Source of the DNA: Piper betle
Lineage: Eukaryota > Streptophyta > Magnoliopsida > Piperales > Piperaceae
Reading direction: 5' to 3'
DNA: 64,000 bases
Assembly (NCBI GenBank): GCA_033002965.1
Contig: JAURVB010000092.1
Location: forward strand, 1-64,000
The translations under genes and the position numbers were made by a program. This document shows, one piece after another, positions 23,691-36,095 of this stretch (positions within the stretch are counted from its first letter, which is position 1; each line of letters starts with the position of its first letter). The notes under the pieces were generated by a model, which did not search any database, had not been told where the DNA came from, and worked only from the letters and a program-made list of their open reading frames with translations.

Positions 23691-25159
23691 CAAACCAAGT
23701 TAGAAAATTAATTTGCATACTAATAGTTTATGTAAAAAATGACAATAACACGACTCCGTGAATTCCTAAAATTGAGGCTAATGAAGAAATCAAAGACTTA
23801 AAAGAGAATAAGAAAGAGGTTAGGAAATTGGGCCTTCCCGATAAAGAACGAAGATCGTTACAAGCCTAGATATGAATTTGTAATATTTTTAATTTTAATT
23901 CTATATCGGGATTATAATTATGTGGTAAGTATTATACGAGATGTGTTATAAGTCTATTATAATAACATGCCCTTTTGGTATACATACCCACGGTTTATAC
24001 CATATGGTGTTTGAGCCGGTCAATGTCCCCATTTGTTGCCTTTGTTACTGTTTTTTTTGTAATTTATTATCATTATTTATTATTTTACTATTTTTTAGTA
24101 TTATTTTATGCCCAATATAATATTTTATTTATATTGGTTCAATCTCTTGTTTGGAAGTGAAATGCATGAAAGAAATACAAATTAGTCATTGGGAAGGTCA
24201 CCATAGCAAAAGCCATTGGCGTTTATAAGAGATAGCGATTTATGAAAAGACTACATGCAACTCGGGAGGAGCCCACGAGACTAGAAAGTAGAGCGGGCAT
24301 CAGGGACGTCGATGAAGAACATTGGTAAAAATTGCAAGCCAATGATGGCAAGGGACATGATTTTGAAGTGTTCACCGTTTTAGTCCTGAACGAAGAAAAG
24401 TGCTATAGGGGGATAGGTTATAAGCCAATCAAAATATTTAATCATTTTGGTAAGCACCCAAGGCCCACCAAGATGGACTCATAAAGGTCCAAGTTGCAAT
24501 TTATTTACATCGGCTCCTTTCTATCCAAGCTAGAAGTCATTTTTCAAGTGACAACAATATAAATATATGTACGTTTAGAATGCGAAGTAAGGCCTCGAAT
24601 CTATCATGCTCATGAGCTGTTGTAAGTCAAAACGGGATCGATCATAAAACTCCACCGTTCATGGAGGAAAGGAAAGATGTTAGGGAGACGAGGAAGCTGG
24701 CAGTATCGTATTGGTAGAGGTAGGAAACAAGTGTTCATGGTAAATAATATTAGATGTATCCCTATGGATGCTATTAATTGACTAATCTTATACTGGCAAA
24801 AAAGCCAGCGATCGATGATTGGATTGCAAGAGTTGAAACCTGAGCCGGTTCTTTTCTTCAAAACTTAAAAAACGATTTGACGAGTATGAATTTGCCACTC
24901 GCCGAGAGGGAGATGGCAGATGGGCTGGGCTAGCCTGGCACTCCCCCGTCAAAGAGTCATGTCGGGCCTGGCCCTGGTTCAGCCCACAACTTGAAGCCTT
25001 GGCCCAACTCATGACCACCTTTAACTCATGGAACTTTTTTCGTGGGCCTGTTCGGAAAGTAAGAAAACAAAAACAAATAATAATAATAAATAAATAACAA
25101 AAAATCTTTAAAAAAGAAAAAATTAAAATAAGTAAAATAATCATTTTTTCTAATAATTT

Positions 25160-25617
25160 CTATTTGTTTGGTTGGCATAAACATAATATATGACATGAAA
25201 ATTTTGAAATAATTAATCTTATAAAAAATAGTTATATTTAATATATTTTTATAAAAAAATAATATTAAAGTAATTATATTGCATATAAATCAACTATAAT
25301 TACCTTACATAACCCACCCATGAGAACATAAATAATCATAATTATCTTGCATAACCCACCCAAGTGCTCTTATATGAGTAAAAACTAATTTTCTTTTTTA
25401 TATTAATATATTAAAAAAAGGGAGATATTTTTTTATTTATCGGAGAGCACATGAGTGAACCACACAAAATAATTATGATTGATTTGGATATAAAATGCAT
25501 TATAACAGTAATAATTTTTTTGAGAAATATACAGTATATATAATAATTTTAGCAAGTTAATAATTTTAAATTTTCATCTTATTTATATTTTTTATACTAA
25601 CCAAACGATAGTATTTG
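25160..25617. mobile_element. Foldback MITE, family A copy 2
   Basis: The ends are inverted: left TTTGTTTGGTTGGCATAAAC, right ATACTAACCAAACGATAGTA. Inside are ACCCACCCAAGTGCTCTTAT and GGAGAGCACATGAGTGAACC, matching the loop-flanking arms of the copy in BSL1 intron 14. The element is about 458 bp, the same length as that copy. No coding capacity. Confidence 0.65.
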
Positions 25618-26029
25618 GGTTGAAGGGGTGGGATATATTTTCATAAATATGTTTGGATGAGAAAAGGGAAACTTGGCTCTATAAATGATGTTATCTATAA
25701 GAATTCATGATTAAAAATTATTAAAATTAAATATATAAGAGAAAATAAAATAAATAGAGGAATATGGATCAAGATATATATCACAAGCCTCAAGTTAGAG
25801 TGGACTAAGTTCCACAACCTATCTTCCCCTTTTACTTCGCTAAATACACTTTTCTTTTAATTAATTTTTGGGAGAGTCATCTCTATTTTTGTAGAGAGAA
25901 AGATAAAATTAAATATCCCCTATAATCTCAATTAATGAAATATAAAAAGAGATATTTAGATAACTATAAAGGCTAGGTCAAAATGCCTTTATCTCTTCTT
26001 AAAATTTTATCCATTCCTATGATTTGGTA

Positions 26030-27990
26030 AAATTACATTTTTATTATTAGAGTACCGAAGAAAATCAATGTCAACATCTCTTACTGGCACATAATGGAAA
26101 AAATGTGTCACTTGATCATGGACACTAGCAAAAATTTAATGTCCCACTCACAGATGAAAATGTACTTTATACTTTTCAATTGTGTCATTGTCTTTTCTTT
26201 TGATTTTCAAAATCTATTTATTGTCGATTGTTTTTCAACCATTAGGAGGATTAACTAAAGTACTAACTTTGTTGATTTTCATTGACTCTATTTCTTCCTC
26301 CATTGCCTTTTCTAACAATTCATTAGCAGAATTTGAGAGTGCTTGTTGGATTATTTTTAGTTCATCATCATGTGATTTCACCAAATTTATCTCCCCATGA
26401 AGCATGAGAGTTTCATTCTCAATGTTGAAAAGACGTCGAGGAATATGAATACGTTCACTTCGACGCATTTGTCCAACTTTAGGAATATGAATATTTGTTT
26501 TACTTGCACTAGGATGTAATTCTTCTGCAACTAGTTGAATTAGTTGATTTTGATTAGTGTTAGTGTCAATGTCTCCCATTTCAAATAAATAAAGATCTGA
26601 ATTGATTTCACTTCTTAATAGAAAATCATTCTCTAAGAATGTAACATCACTTGATTCAAGTTTAGTTATACTTCCATGTGCTTGTTCATCAATGAACATA
26701 TACCTTTTGGAGTGTTTAGGGTATCTAATAAAGACACATTTTTTGCCTCGTGGACCTAACTTGCCTAATTTGCTTGATGGATTATGAACATAAGTAGTCG
26801 ATTTTCAAGGTCTTAAATGACTTAGGACAGGTTTGCAACCTGTCCTAAGTTCATAAAGTGTGAAAGAAACTGCTCATAAAGTGTGAAAGAAATGGATATA
26901 GGGAGCTGTTAAAAAGCATCACCCCAGAACAAAATCAAAAGGTTAGCTTGTGTCATTATTGACTTAATCATATCTAAAAGGGTCTTATTCTAATGTTCAA
27001 CAATGTCATTTTGTTGAGGAGTGTATGAAATAGTTAATTGATAAACAATTCATTTTTCTTCGCACATCTCTCGATCAAATTTTAAAACCTTTATTTTGGT
27101 GTTAAGTTGGTTTTTTGTCATGTACTAAAAATGTCTAAAACAATCTAATGTTTCATACCTACGTGAAATTAGGTATATAACACTAAAATATGTGAAATCA
27201 TCAATAAATGTGATGAAGTAATGAGCACTATGTCTGTCTTGCCCTTACACTTAATGAATTATAGATATCGGAATATATCAATTGCAATGAAAGTTTAGCT
27301 CTTGTAGCGTCGCCAAAAGGATTTGTAGATGCTTTTCCTGATAAGTAATGTTCGCATATGGACAAGTTAATGTGAGTTAAAGGTTTTAAAAACCTTCTTG
27401 TGCTAAGCGCAACATTTGATTTTGTCTGATATAAACTAATCGTGCCTGTCAACTGAAAGCATCAATAAAAACATTGCTTACAGAAGCGATCAATAAATAA
27501 TCAGTATTATTTTGAAAAATAAAATCATCAACATTTAGAACGAAAAGTTATTTGGAAAGAAATCCTGACCCATAAACTTTATTCCCTTGAGAAATAGTCA
27601 ACTAACAACTATTAAAGTTCAAAGAGAAATCAAAGTCTAGAAGGGTTCTAATAGAGACTAAATTTTACTGAATGTCAGACACATAAAGGTCATCATGAAA
27701 CAACAAAGTGCGACCTCCCCACCTCCCCACGAATGTAACTTACATGTGCTTATTCCTTGTGCTTTAATATGAGAGTTGTTTCCAGCATAGATCTAACACG
27801 TCCAACGTAGAATCGGGCAAAATTCTACATATGCTCATCTCTCTTTAGCTATGTGTTTTATTGCCCTTGAATCCACATTTCACACAGGATTAGAATTAAA
27901 TAACATCAAACAACTAGACACGTACACAAAGGAGCTTCTTAAAAAAGACCAACCTTCATGATGGATGCCGTTCTTGCCCTTTCTTTCAGC
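26030..27990 (-). mobile_element. Decayed Ty1/copia retrotransposon polyprotein
   Basis: Read on the minus strand, this shows in order a degenerate protease region (27700-27900: VDSRAIKHIAKE, then a HDDLYVSDIQ-like segment), the gag-pre-integrase spacer (GNKVYGSGF, LFVLNVDDF), integrase core (about 27130-27240: SAHYFITFIDDFTYFSVIYL), the integrase C-terminus (KRYMFIDEQAHGS, ENDFLLRSEI), and the start of reverse transcriptase (LLEKAMEEEIESMKINKVST at about 26270-26330). There are several stops and frame changes. Gag, the rest of RT, RNase H and both LTRs are not recognised, so it is a truncated, inactive copy. Confidence 0.85.
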
Positions 27991-28636
27991 ACGTTTGTCT
28001 AAATCGTTCTTAACAGTGTGAAACCAGAACCACCAATTTCAGGGTTTTTGTGTCGAGCGACCCATATTGGGGTTGGTCCGAGGCTGTGGTTCATCGTTTT
28101 CATACATGTGGGGCCTGGAAGGCTTGTGGTGCATGGTTTGTGTCGATGGTCGTGTAGTTTTCTCGTCGTTTGGTCATGTTTAGAGTGGGCCCGGATGCCT
28201 TGTTTTGCGTGGGGTGTGGTTTTTTGGTTTTTTGCATGCATGGTCGAGAGACTTGATCACCTACCATGCTTCCTGTGAAAATTGGCATTCGTTCGGTGTC
28301 GTTTCGATTTTGTGTGAATTTATTCCCATTTTTTGCCGCATTCAATTTTCCCCTCATTTTCCGTGTTTAAAGTTGGAATTTGGCTTCAGTCCCAACATGA
28401 CTTCATTCTGCTCCTCGAGAGCTTTCCAACGAGATATATATATTGCATATTTTTTGCCAGGTAGCACCACGTGTCGCACTATGATTGAGCCGTTCAAAGG
28501 AAAAATTAGGTCTTGTCTGCCCTGTACATGTAGCCAGCAGCACCGGCTGTCGACCCAGCCGCTGCCAACCGCCGGAAGCTGCCGCAGCTCGCAGGAAAAC
28601 GGCGCCGAAGTCGCTGCCAGAGCTACACTGTCGCAG

Positions 28637-28950
28637 TCGGTCGCCACCTTTGGGCCGCAGGAACTTCGGCGTCCAGCCGCCTCAGACCTGCCGCCGATGC
28701 CATTCGTTTCGCCTTGCCGCCGTCTGTTGATCCGGCATGGCCATCGACACCGTCGTAGCCAGAGCCGCCGCCGTCTATGCTGGAAAGTCTCGGGGATAGC
28801 CTCCTTGCCAGCGCCGACTGTCACCTTTGGGTCGCCGGATCTCCGCCACCCGACCGCCTTCGACCCACCTCGCCGCCTTCTGTCAACCAGACATGGCCGT
28901 CAATGCCGCCATGTCCAGAGCCGTCGCCGGCAACGCCCGAAAGTCTAGCG
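28637..28950. repeat. Imperfect tandem duplication, ~180-bp unit
   Basis: Two adjacent copies share the order CACCTTTGGG, a CGCCTCAGACC-like segment, a CTGTTGATCCGGCATGGCCA-like segment, CCGCCGTC and GAAAGTCT. They begin near 28640 and 28819. In one frame the copies give parallel peptides (ATFGPQELRRP and VTFGSPDLRHP), but the frame has no other sign of coding. Confidence 0.65.
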
Positions 28951-29179
28951 ATAATCAACCTATCGTCGCCACCGTTATGCCATTTCCCGCCCAACCGTTG
29001 TCATGCCGTCGTCCACCACTGCCCCCATCTTGGTCGCCATCCTTGACGAGTGATCTCGACCAGCCCGGCCGCCGGAGTTGCCGTCGTTGGCCTTCGCTGG
29101 CGACCTATTCTCTAGGAGTTGCACTGGCAAGTCGAGCCCCGAGTTGACTAGGCTTGTCTCGGCCCAACTCGGTCCAACT

Positions 29180-29410
29180 TGGCTGTGTTTGGTTTGGTTT
29201 GTCATGGTTTGGTCCGGTTTAACCCAATAGTATTCGGTTCAACCCTGTTTGATTCGGTTCGGTTTGGGTTTCTTCAGTTCAGTTTTGACCCAGCCCGACT
29301 TGGTTTTGTTTTGACCCAGTTTGGTTCAGCTCAGTTTGGTCCAATTTGTGACTTGGTTAGATTTGGTTCAGTTTTGACCCGATTCAGGTTGGTTCGGTTT
29401 GGTTGGACCC
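29180..29410. repeat. GGTTYGGTT-rich minisatellite-like tract
   Basis: About 230 bases are dominated by variants of GGTTTGGTTCGGTTT and TTTTGACCCAG. The unit length is irregular. It lies at the edge of the GC-rich block and has no recognised function. Confidence 0.7.
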
Positions 29411-29919
29411 AACCCATGGTTGGTTCGCGCCTTGTTTTACTCTGTTCTCCGTTTCTCGTCCGTTTCAAGTGCTGAAGACATAGCTTGCCGACAGTCCGAG
29501 GATAGGAGCTTGGCTTTCTTGGTTGGTTGGACTCTTCCTTATTCTTTTTATATATGTCGTTTGCATGTGTTGTTGATTTTATCGCAGGATGGTTAATTTG
29601 TAGTTTTATCGTAATCCACTTAGTTCAGGCTATCTGATTGTTGATGAATGTCAGTTTAGTTATCCTAAAAGATCTTTCGACGAGTTTGATGTGTATGGTT
29701 TAGTCGGTTCTGGTGTGGGGTTGTGCATGTATGGCTGATGCTATGTGATGATGCCCGTAAGGTTGTTGAAGTGATAAGCAAAGAGGATATGGTAAAGGTG
29801 AGTCTTGTCCTGGTTGAAGCTTAGTGATGTGGTGTGTGACAGTATGAGGTGTCAGAAACCTGGACCTTTTTCCTTCCGAAGTTGAAGGATGACCGAGGGT
29901 TTCTTGATGAGCAATAATA

Positions 29920-30260
29920 GAAAAAGGTCATCAGTGACCGCAACTGCAGGCACTAAAGACCCAAATCCCGTCACAAGAGAGTTTTGTGACCGGATATAAT
30001 GGTCGTAGAAGACGGGCCACAGAAGACTTTTGCGATCAGAAAAGCTTCCGTCGTAAAATTTGAAACCGGGTATGCTCGACGTTATGTGGTTTCTAATTTT
30101 GCGACCGAAAATGCAGTTGCAAAAGCAGTCACTAAAATCCTACTATCGGAATTGCAGTTGCAAATGCGATCACATACATGGTTGCAATATGGATTTACGG
30201 TTGCAAAACCGGTCTCAACTCTCAATGTGCTTGCAAACGGATGCAAATCCGTCCCAAATA
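29920..30260. repeat. Possible CACTA-type subterminal repeat region
   Basis: This stretch repeats motifs such as GCGACCGAAAATGCAGTTGC, TTGCAAAAGCAGTCACTA and GGTTGCAAAACCGGTC in alternating orientation. Dense short repeats of this GCGACCG/TTGCAAA kind are typical just inside CACTA transposon ends in plants. No clear CACTA terminus or transposase is seen, so this is tentative. Confidence 0.4.
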
Positions 30261-30638
30261 AATAAAATAGGCAAATATATTTATTTTTTTATTTTGTATT
30301 CCCTCTTAGACATAATAAATTAACATATTCTAACCAAATAACAGGAATAACTAAACCTCTCTTTCTCGTGGCAAGGATTATGGAGTACCAAAGAATTTGG
30401 ATGATTGAGTTTCAAACTGGAAGGGGTACCATGACATGAATATTAATTAATGTTCATGATTTTGGGGGTAAAAAAGTATATTGTCGCCGTCACCATTGAG
30501 ATATAATGGAAGCTTAAAACCTTCTCAGGACAATATACCAAAGGGATTTTAGCCGTTTAGCCATTGCTGGGTTTTACAGATATCGAACCCCAAAAAAATG
30601 CTAACATGTCACACGCCAAAATGATAGAGCAGAATTTC

Positions 30639-32514
30639 CTAAGAATCCTTTTTGACTGAACTCGTAGTTGTGGATGAAGAGGGAAACAGAGCAGTCAGAA
30701 CAATACATAGAGCAGCCACCAAGGCCGACAAATACGTTATTGCAGACACAAAACTCGTATGGGACTCATTACCACATGGTACCTTCCAAATATTGTTACT
30801 TCCGGCCTTTGTTGAGGATCCTTCTGCAGGGTAGGCCAGCACCCATAAATACATCTCATTTGCAGCATCACTAAGTTTACAACGTACCAAAACGTCAGGA
30901 TAATTCATCTTTATTTCCTCGTAACCTTGTTGAGATAGGGGCTGCACATAGAAACCGAGAGAGGCAAAGTCATCTCAATGAAATGAGCCAGCGAAAAAAT
31001 GGTTCTAACATAAGTTTTCTCTGGAAGCGCATAACTATTTCTGTATGACTTCAGAAAAGAGCTCACTGCTATCTATGGGTTTCGGGTTTAGTATTGCAAT
31101 CAAATTGTTGATATGAACTGAAGTTCACAAAGCAGGCAATAAAAAACTATTTTTTAAATCTCAAATTGCACCTTTTACTATTGAACTCACCGAATATCTA
31201 GCATGTAGTGGAATTTCAACAGTGATTTCTGGAACTTGATTGCGCCTTAAATGATGAAGATTGAGGCTCACATGCACCTCAACAACAGTACAGTTTGAAA
31301 GAGCAGAAGGCAATTCCAGGTTTGCATCTCCAAATACAGCAGCCTCAGTAAAAACTGAATGAAACAACAAAAATTAGTAAACATATGGTAAGACAAAACA
31401 GACTGGCCACAGAAATGTCTAGATGAATGAAACAAAGACCAAAGGTAAAAAAAAACTACCTCCACGGTGAACTAGATGTTGTATCTCAAATGGATCTGCA
31501 AAAACTCCTGATGGCAGTCTCTCAACAATCACAGCTTCACATTTTTCCAATATCTCCTTATCAGCAGGCTGTTTGGTACTAGAAGGATAGTTGAACTGTA
31601 CAGAGGAAACTAATGTGCGATGAGAACCTTCACCAATCAGGTAATGCCCCAGAGAAGATAATTTAACCACAAAATCCTCATGTTCCAACTCCATTCGACA
31701 ATCCGAGTTACAAAACTTCTGAGCTAAATATCCATAAAATTCAACATCACCTAGCTTGAACTGTTCGTCAGGGTAGGATTCAAGAAGATACTTTTCGGAG
31801 CTCGAGGTGCACCCCAAGATGGAGTTTCCACTCTTGTGCAACTGAGTGTCAATACTACAACCATTCCCCTAAATTGAACGGAGTAACAAGCTCAGCGACA
31901 AAACTATGTAAAACTATCTAAAACCTAATAAACACGATGATTTCTAATGACAATCTAACAAGAGGAAACAGAAAGCATAGGAAAAGCTGTCTTGGTTTTC
32001 CCAATGCCTTCATCAACTAAATTGAACTTTCAAATTGACAAATTTGCCAATTGTGTGCAATGGCGATCGCATACAACAAAATCACTTCTTTTCCTCACAA
32101 ACAAGATACATTTCATGCAAATTTCCTCCACGAATCTATGCAAAAAGAATTTTTTACAGGAGGAGGTGGTCTCAATAACAAGTTACTAAATTATTTAGCC
32201 ATCAAATCAGCTGACATACATCTCATGTTTGAGTGTGCCTACTAATTTCTAGTAGGCAATTTCACCCCCAAAATTCCAACCACGGATACTCATATGTGCT
32301 ATCTAAACATCGTGAATCAACATCGTAACTCATCTAAACAACCAAAAGCATCGAAAATTAAGGAGGAAAATAAAAAAAAAGGAAAGAACTTTCGGATCGA
32401 ACAAACCTTTTTTGAGATGGACGAGGCATCGGCATCACCGGTAACGACAAGAAGAGCGAGAAATAGGGAAAACCCGATCATCGAATGCATCACAAATACG
32501 GTAGAAATGCCCAT
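30639..32514 (-). CDS. PIGX: PIG-X-like subunit of GPI mannosyltransferase I
   Basis: ER type-I membrane protein that stabilises PIG-M, the enzyme adding the first mannose to GPI anchors (yeast counterpart Pbn1). Four exons with GT-AG borders and intact phase: 32514-32407, 31868-31460, 31354-31191, 30941-30639, giving 327 residues. The first exon encodes a signal peptide (MIGFSLFLALLVVTGDADA). The lumenal domain has the conserved VERLPSGVFADPFEIQ and TEAAVFGDANLELPSAL segments. A single membrane span near the C-terminus (ITYLSALVAALCIVLTALF) is followed by a short Ser/Thr tail and KKDS. The start ATG (32512-32514) is the first in frame ahead of the signal peptide; a second ATG nine codons on is possible. 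The identification rests on family motifs and topology. Confidence 0.85.
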
Positions 32515-33079
32515 TCTCACCTCAAACGAAAATAAGTGATCCACTCGGCTAGAATTAAAAGGCCACTGACAGGAAAGAGCAATGTTTCCGTCGTCATCGG
32601 CGGCAACGGCGGTAGCAGTCTCCCCGGCCGAGATGGAGGGAAGACGAGCTAGACAAAATCAAAAAGAAAACCGGCCGTCTGGTCTGGAATCTACCTATGA
32701 GTGACCGGACCGCTTATGTGAATGTATTAACGGCTTGAACCGGACACTCACTAGATTGTTGTCGGATATATTAGATCGAAAGCTTTTCGCAGAAAAATCT
32801 TCCCATCTACATTTGATCTTTTAAGTGGTTGATGACGGGAAAAATTCGTGGCAAGACGAAGTTGGGAGCAATGGGTGGCCGCCAGCGGGAGCCGTCGGCG
32901 GCGGCTATGGTGTGGAACCTCGGCTACGTCGACAAAGAGACAAGAAGAAACAAGTAAAAATGCTTGTCTTGACGAATAATAACAGAAACTATAAACAAAA
33001 AACTCATTTCTATCATCATTATATTTTTAGGTTATACTTTCTTACGATTTATTTAGTCCATAAAGTGGTGTAATGATGT

Positions 33080-33425
33080 ACAACTTTAAGAAATAGTTAT
33101 TTTTATCAAAAGTAATTATACTTAATATATTTAATATAAAATATAATTAATTATATACAAATAAAAATATAAAATAATTATGATTACCTTACATACCCTA
33201 CCCAAAATACTCTATCAATAAATAAAGAAAAAAGAAGAATTTTCTTGATCATTAAAAAGAACATGATGGACAACGTGAAAATAATTATAATTAATTTAAA
33301 TACAAAACACTTTATAATTTTAAAATAAAATTTTAAGAATATATTGCATACTAATTTTAGAATTAAGGCAGACAACTTTAAATTCTCATGTCATTTATGT
33401 TTCTTTCATACAAACTAAATGATAC
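33080..33425. repeat. Family-A MITE relic, copy 3
   Basis: It shares internal ATTACCTTACATACCCTACC and the right-end motif TTTCTTTCATACAAACTAAA with the copies at 4434-4890 and 25160-25617. The left terminus is not seen, so the copy is truncated or diverged. Confidence 0.45.
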
Positions 33426-35789
33426 CATAAATTCTCACGTTATTTATGTTTCTTTCAAACAACTTTAAATTAAAATGAAATATTTTAATTTGGTTTATTA
33501 AATTCAGTTCAATTTATTCAAATTCAACATAATTAAAATTATATTAAAATTAATTTATTACTTTTATAATAAATAAAATTATAACATGGTTTAATTATCA
33601 TATTCACATTCATTCAAAGATACTCTAAACATCTCAAATAAATTAAATAAATTAATAATAATCCATATAAGGCATAAATATAAAGTTTTTTAAAACAAAT
33701 CAAATTTTCAATTAATTTTGATTCTGAACCGAAATCTCTCGCTCCTTAATAGAAACCGAATTTAACTTCATCTAAACTTGACCAAAGTCTTTATTTGGTA
33801 CTGAATTTCTTATGTAGTTCAGTTCGGAAGGGAGCTCTTCTCATCCATATAGTTATCATTCCAAGAGTTCGCTCCTAATGTCTTGTCATAATAGAACAGC
33901 GGCAATCCATGCCTTAATCAAGAGAACTTCTATCCTCCATGTATCCAACATGGAATTGATATTGATCCAGTGTAGTGGTTACCGTCACAGAGCAACGCCA
34001 CCAATGCATTTCTAGGGGCGTAGGGGGAGAGGCATAATAACAAAAATTTTCATTAACTTGATAGCAAGGCTTAGAATGACACATACATAATAATTATTTT
34101 CTGGGTTGAGCAACTTTGTTGAATGCAATACCTATAAAGATGATTAATTTAGAGTTTCCATGTCAACGTTCCAAACGAACAGAGAAGAAGATGAATCCTT
34201 ATGACCAAATGAAGTAAGAATCACAAAGCAAACTATCCAACTCACTGGAAATGCCAAATGACAATAAATTAGGCTCTTTACCCAAAACAGGGCGACTCAA
34301 AGAATGCACACAAGTAAAAGACGCCCAATGGGCGAAATGATCACGTAAATAGATTTTAGTTAACTTTAAAAAGCAGGAAAAGACAAGCAGCAGAGATTTG
34401 GTAGGGATAAATTCGAAACTTGAATTACATTTCAATCCAACTATATATAAGGGAGGATAATTTAACCATAACTAAATCTTCCTTCTAGCAACTATGATCA
34501 CCAATCTGCGAAGCTACAAAATATACTTACCAATTACCATCATCACAAGGGATTTAAAGATCAAGTATGACACATGTCTCCACATGAGGTAATCCCTTTA
34601 AAAACAACAACCCAAAACAATAGATTGTACAGTCCAAGTTATCATAGCAAAAAGAGTAATCCAAAATAAAAATCGCAGAGAGCTAATCTGAGCATCAGTA
34701 ATAACACGCAAGACTTCAATTGCGTGAGACAAAGTATTTCCACGTTCACAGTAAGAACTCAATAGACATTAATCACAAGAATGCAGTAGAACATAACAAA
34801 AAGAGAGAAATATGATGCTAAAAGTAAAACCGAGTCGATCACAAAAATATATATCATGTCATCGTTTCCTCCTTATTATTACAAGGAAATTTGTGACTAT
34901 AAAGTGGTCCACAAAAAACTCCCTAGATCATCAGGTCAAGCAAGAGCCTCAAGTCAGCAGCAGCAGCAGCTCTTGTCTTACAGAGAAGACGGGAAGCTGT
35001 GGTAGAGTACCAGACAGTGCCAACAGTAGTTACACTACCGCACCTAGTAACGACCATGCCAAATAATAAGACAGACCTAAGAAAGCTGATTGCAAAAAGC
35101 AAAAGAAAATTGAAAGCTGAGATTGCTTCAATAATGAGCCAAAGCCATATAATCCAACATGTAAGAACTGTGCACAAGGACGGATTCATTAATTTAATTA
35201 CACAATCCAACTATAATTGACTTAAAATTCCCAAATAGAGCATAGATAAAAACCCTCAAAAACTCCCAACGCCATATATACTTTTATAAACCAACAACTC
35301 AAGTAAAACACCTGATTCAAAATGGCATAGTAAAGTTCCATCCCTTTAACAATATAATATCTTTCCACCTAAGTTACGTGGCCCGAACCTAGCGGCCAAC
35401 CAGGAATTAGCAGGAGGTGTTTTGTTTTTGTTTTTTATTTTTTTATTAAGTTTGAGCGGTCTTTATAATCGGACAACCTCATATTATAGTTGGAGGCAAA
35501 AACCTTTCTCTACCCTGACTAAGATAATCTTTCTAATAATAATAATAATTATAATTGATTGACTTTTTTGAACGAGAGTCGCATGGAGCTATGAAAAATT
35601 TTAGAAAAGTGTGATTTTGTTTCAAATATTATTTATTATCATCCATAATATTAGACCACAGGTTGTTTGAATATGAGAATCACATTTTATTTATAGGGCT
35701 CGGCAAGAAATGTTAGAATGAAAAATCTATTTTTTATTGTGGTGATAAACTTTTTCATAATTATTTTTTGTTGTCTTTAAATTGTATGA

Positions 35790-36095
35790 AAAAAGATGTA
35801 AAATATGTAGGTAAAAAATTCCATTGTATTTAGATGTATTGATATTTAGTCAAATCAAGTTCATGTAAAAATTTTACAAAGGAATATTTTCTTGTAAAAA
35901 ATAAAAAAAAATTGGAAAAAATTTTAGAAGGCACATATTATAAGGAAATACTTTATTTCATCTTATTTTCTTATTATCCAAGTATGTAAAATAAATTTTT
36001 AAAATTTTCATATTATTTCATTTCATTGCATTTTAATTCTCTACGAAAAATATTTTTTATTTACACTATTTTTATGCCACCCAAACATACTGCAA
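35790..36095. repeat. AT-rich MITE-like repeat, family B copy 3
   Basis: It contains TTTCATCTTATTTTCTTATT, CATATTATTTCATTTCATTG and ACACTATTTTTATGCCACCC in the same order as the copies at 1895-2175 and 23300-23690. No termini or target duplication could be fixed. Confidence 0.5.

Larger units (their letters stand above)
22442..26029. other. Intergenic repeat-rich DNA
   Basis: No gene could be recognised. Minus-strand open stretches at 22600-23260 (for example QDRYFSINGQDCEFYQ and HEYFEEGIQHAWRTKKK) look protein-like but match no family I know. The rest holds a family-B repeat (23300-23690), unassigned sequence at 24180-25060 with CCCAAC/GGCCTG motifs, a family-A MITE (25160-25617), and AT-rich DNA up to the copia remnant. 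Confidence 0.5.
28000..29850. repeat. GC-rich repetitive block, LTR-like, unclassified
   Basis: Unlike its AT-rich surroundings, 28000-29480 is GC-rich and carries phrases common in large plant LTRs (for example CGAGAGCTTTCCAACGAGAT near 28416). It contains an imperfect tandem duplication (28637-28950) and a GGTT-rich minisatellite (29180-29410). Sequence from 29480 to 29850 is unassigned. I could not find matching ends or a target duplication, so the class is open. Open frames here are composition effects. Confidence 0.5.

Noticed and set aside
28205..28948. 247-codon plus-strand ORF
   Set aside because: It lies in GC-rich repetitive DNA, is partly a tandem duplication, and has no recognisable domain or splice partner.
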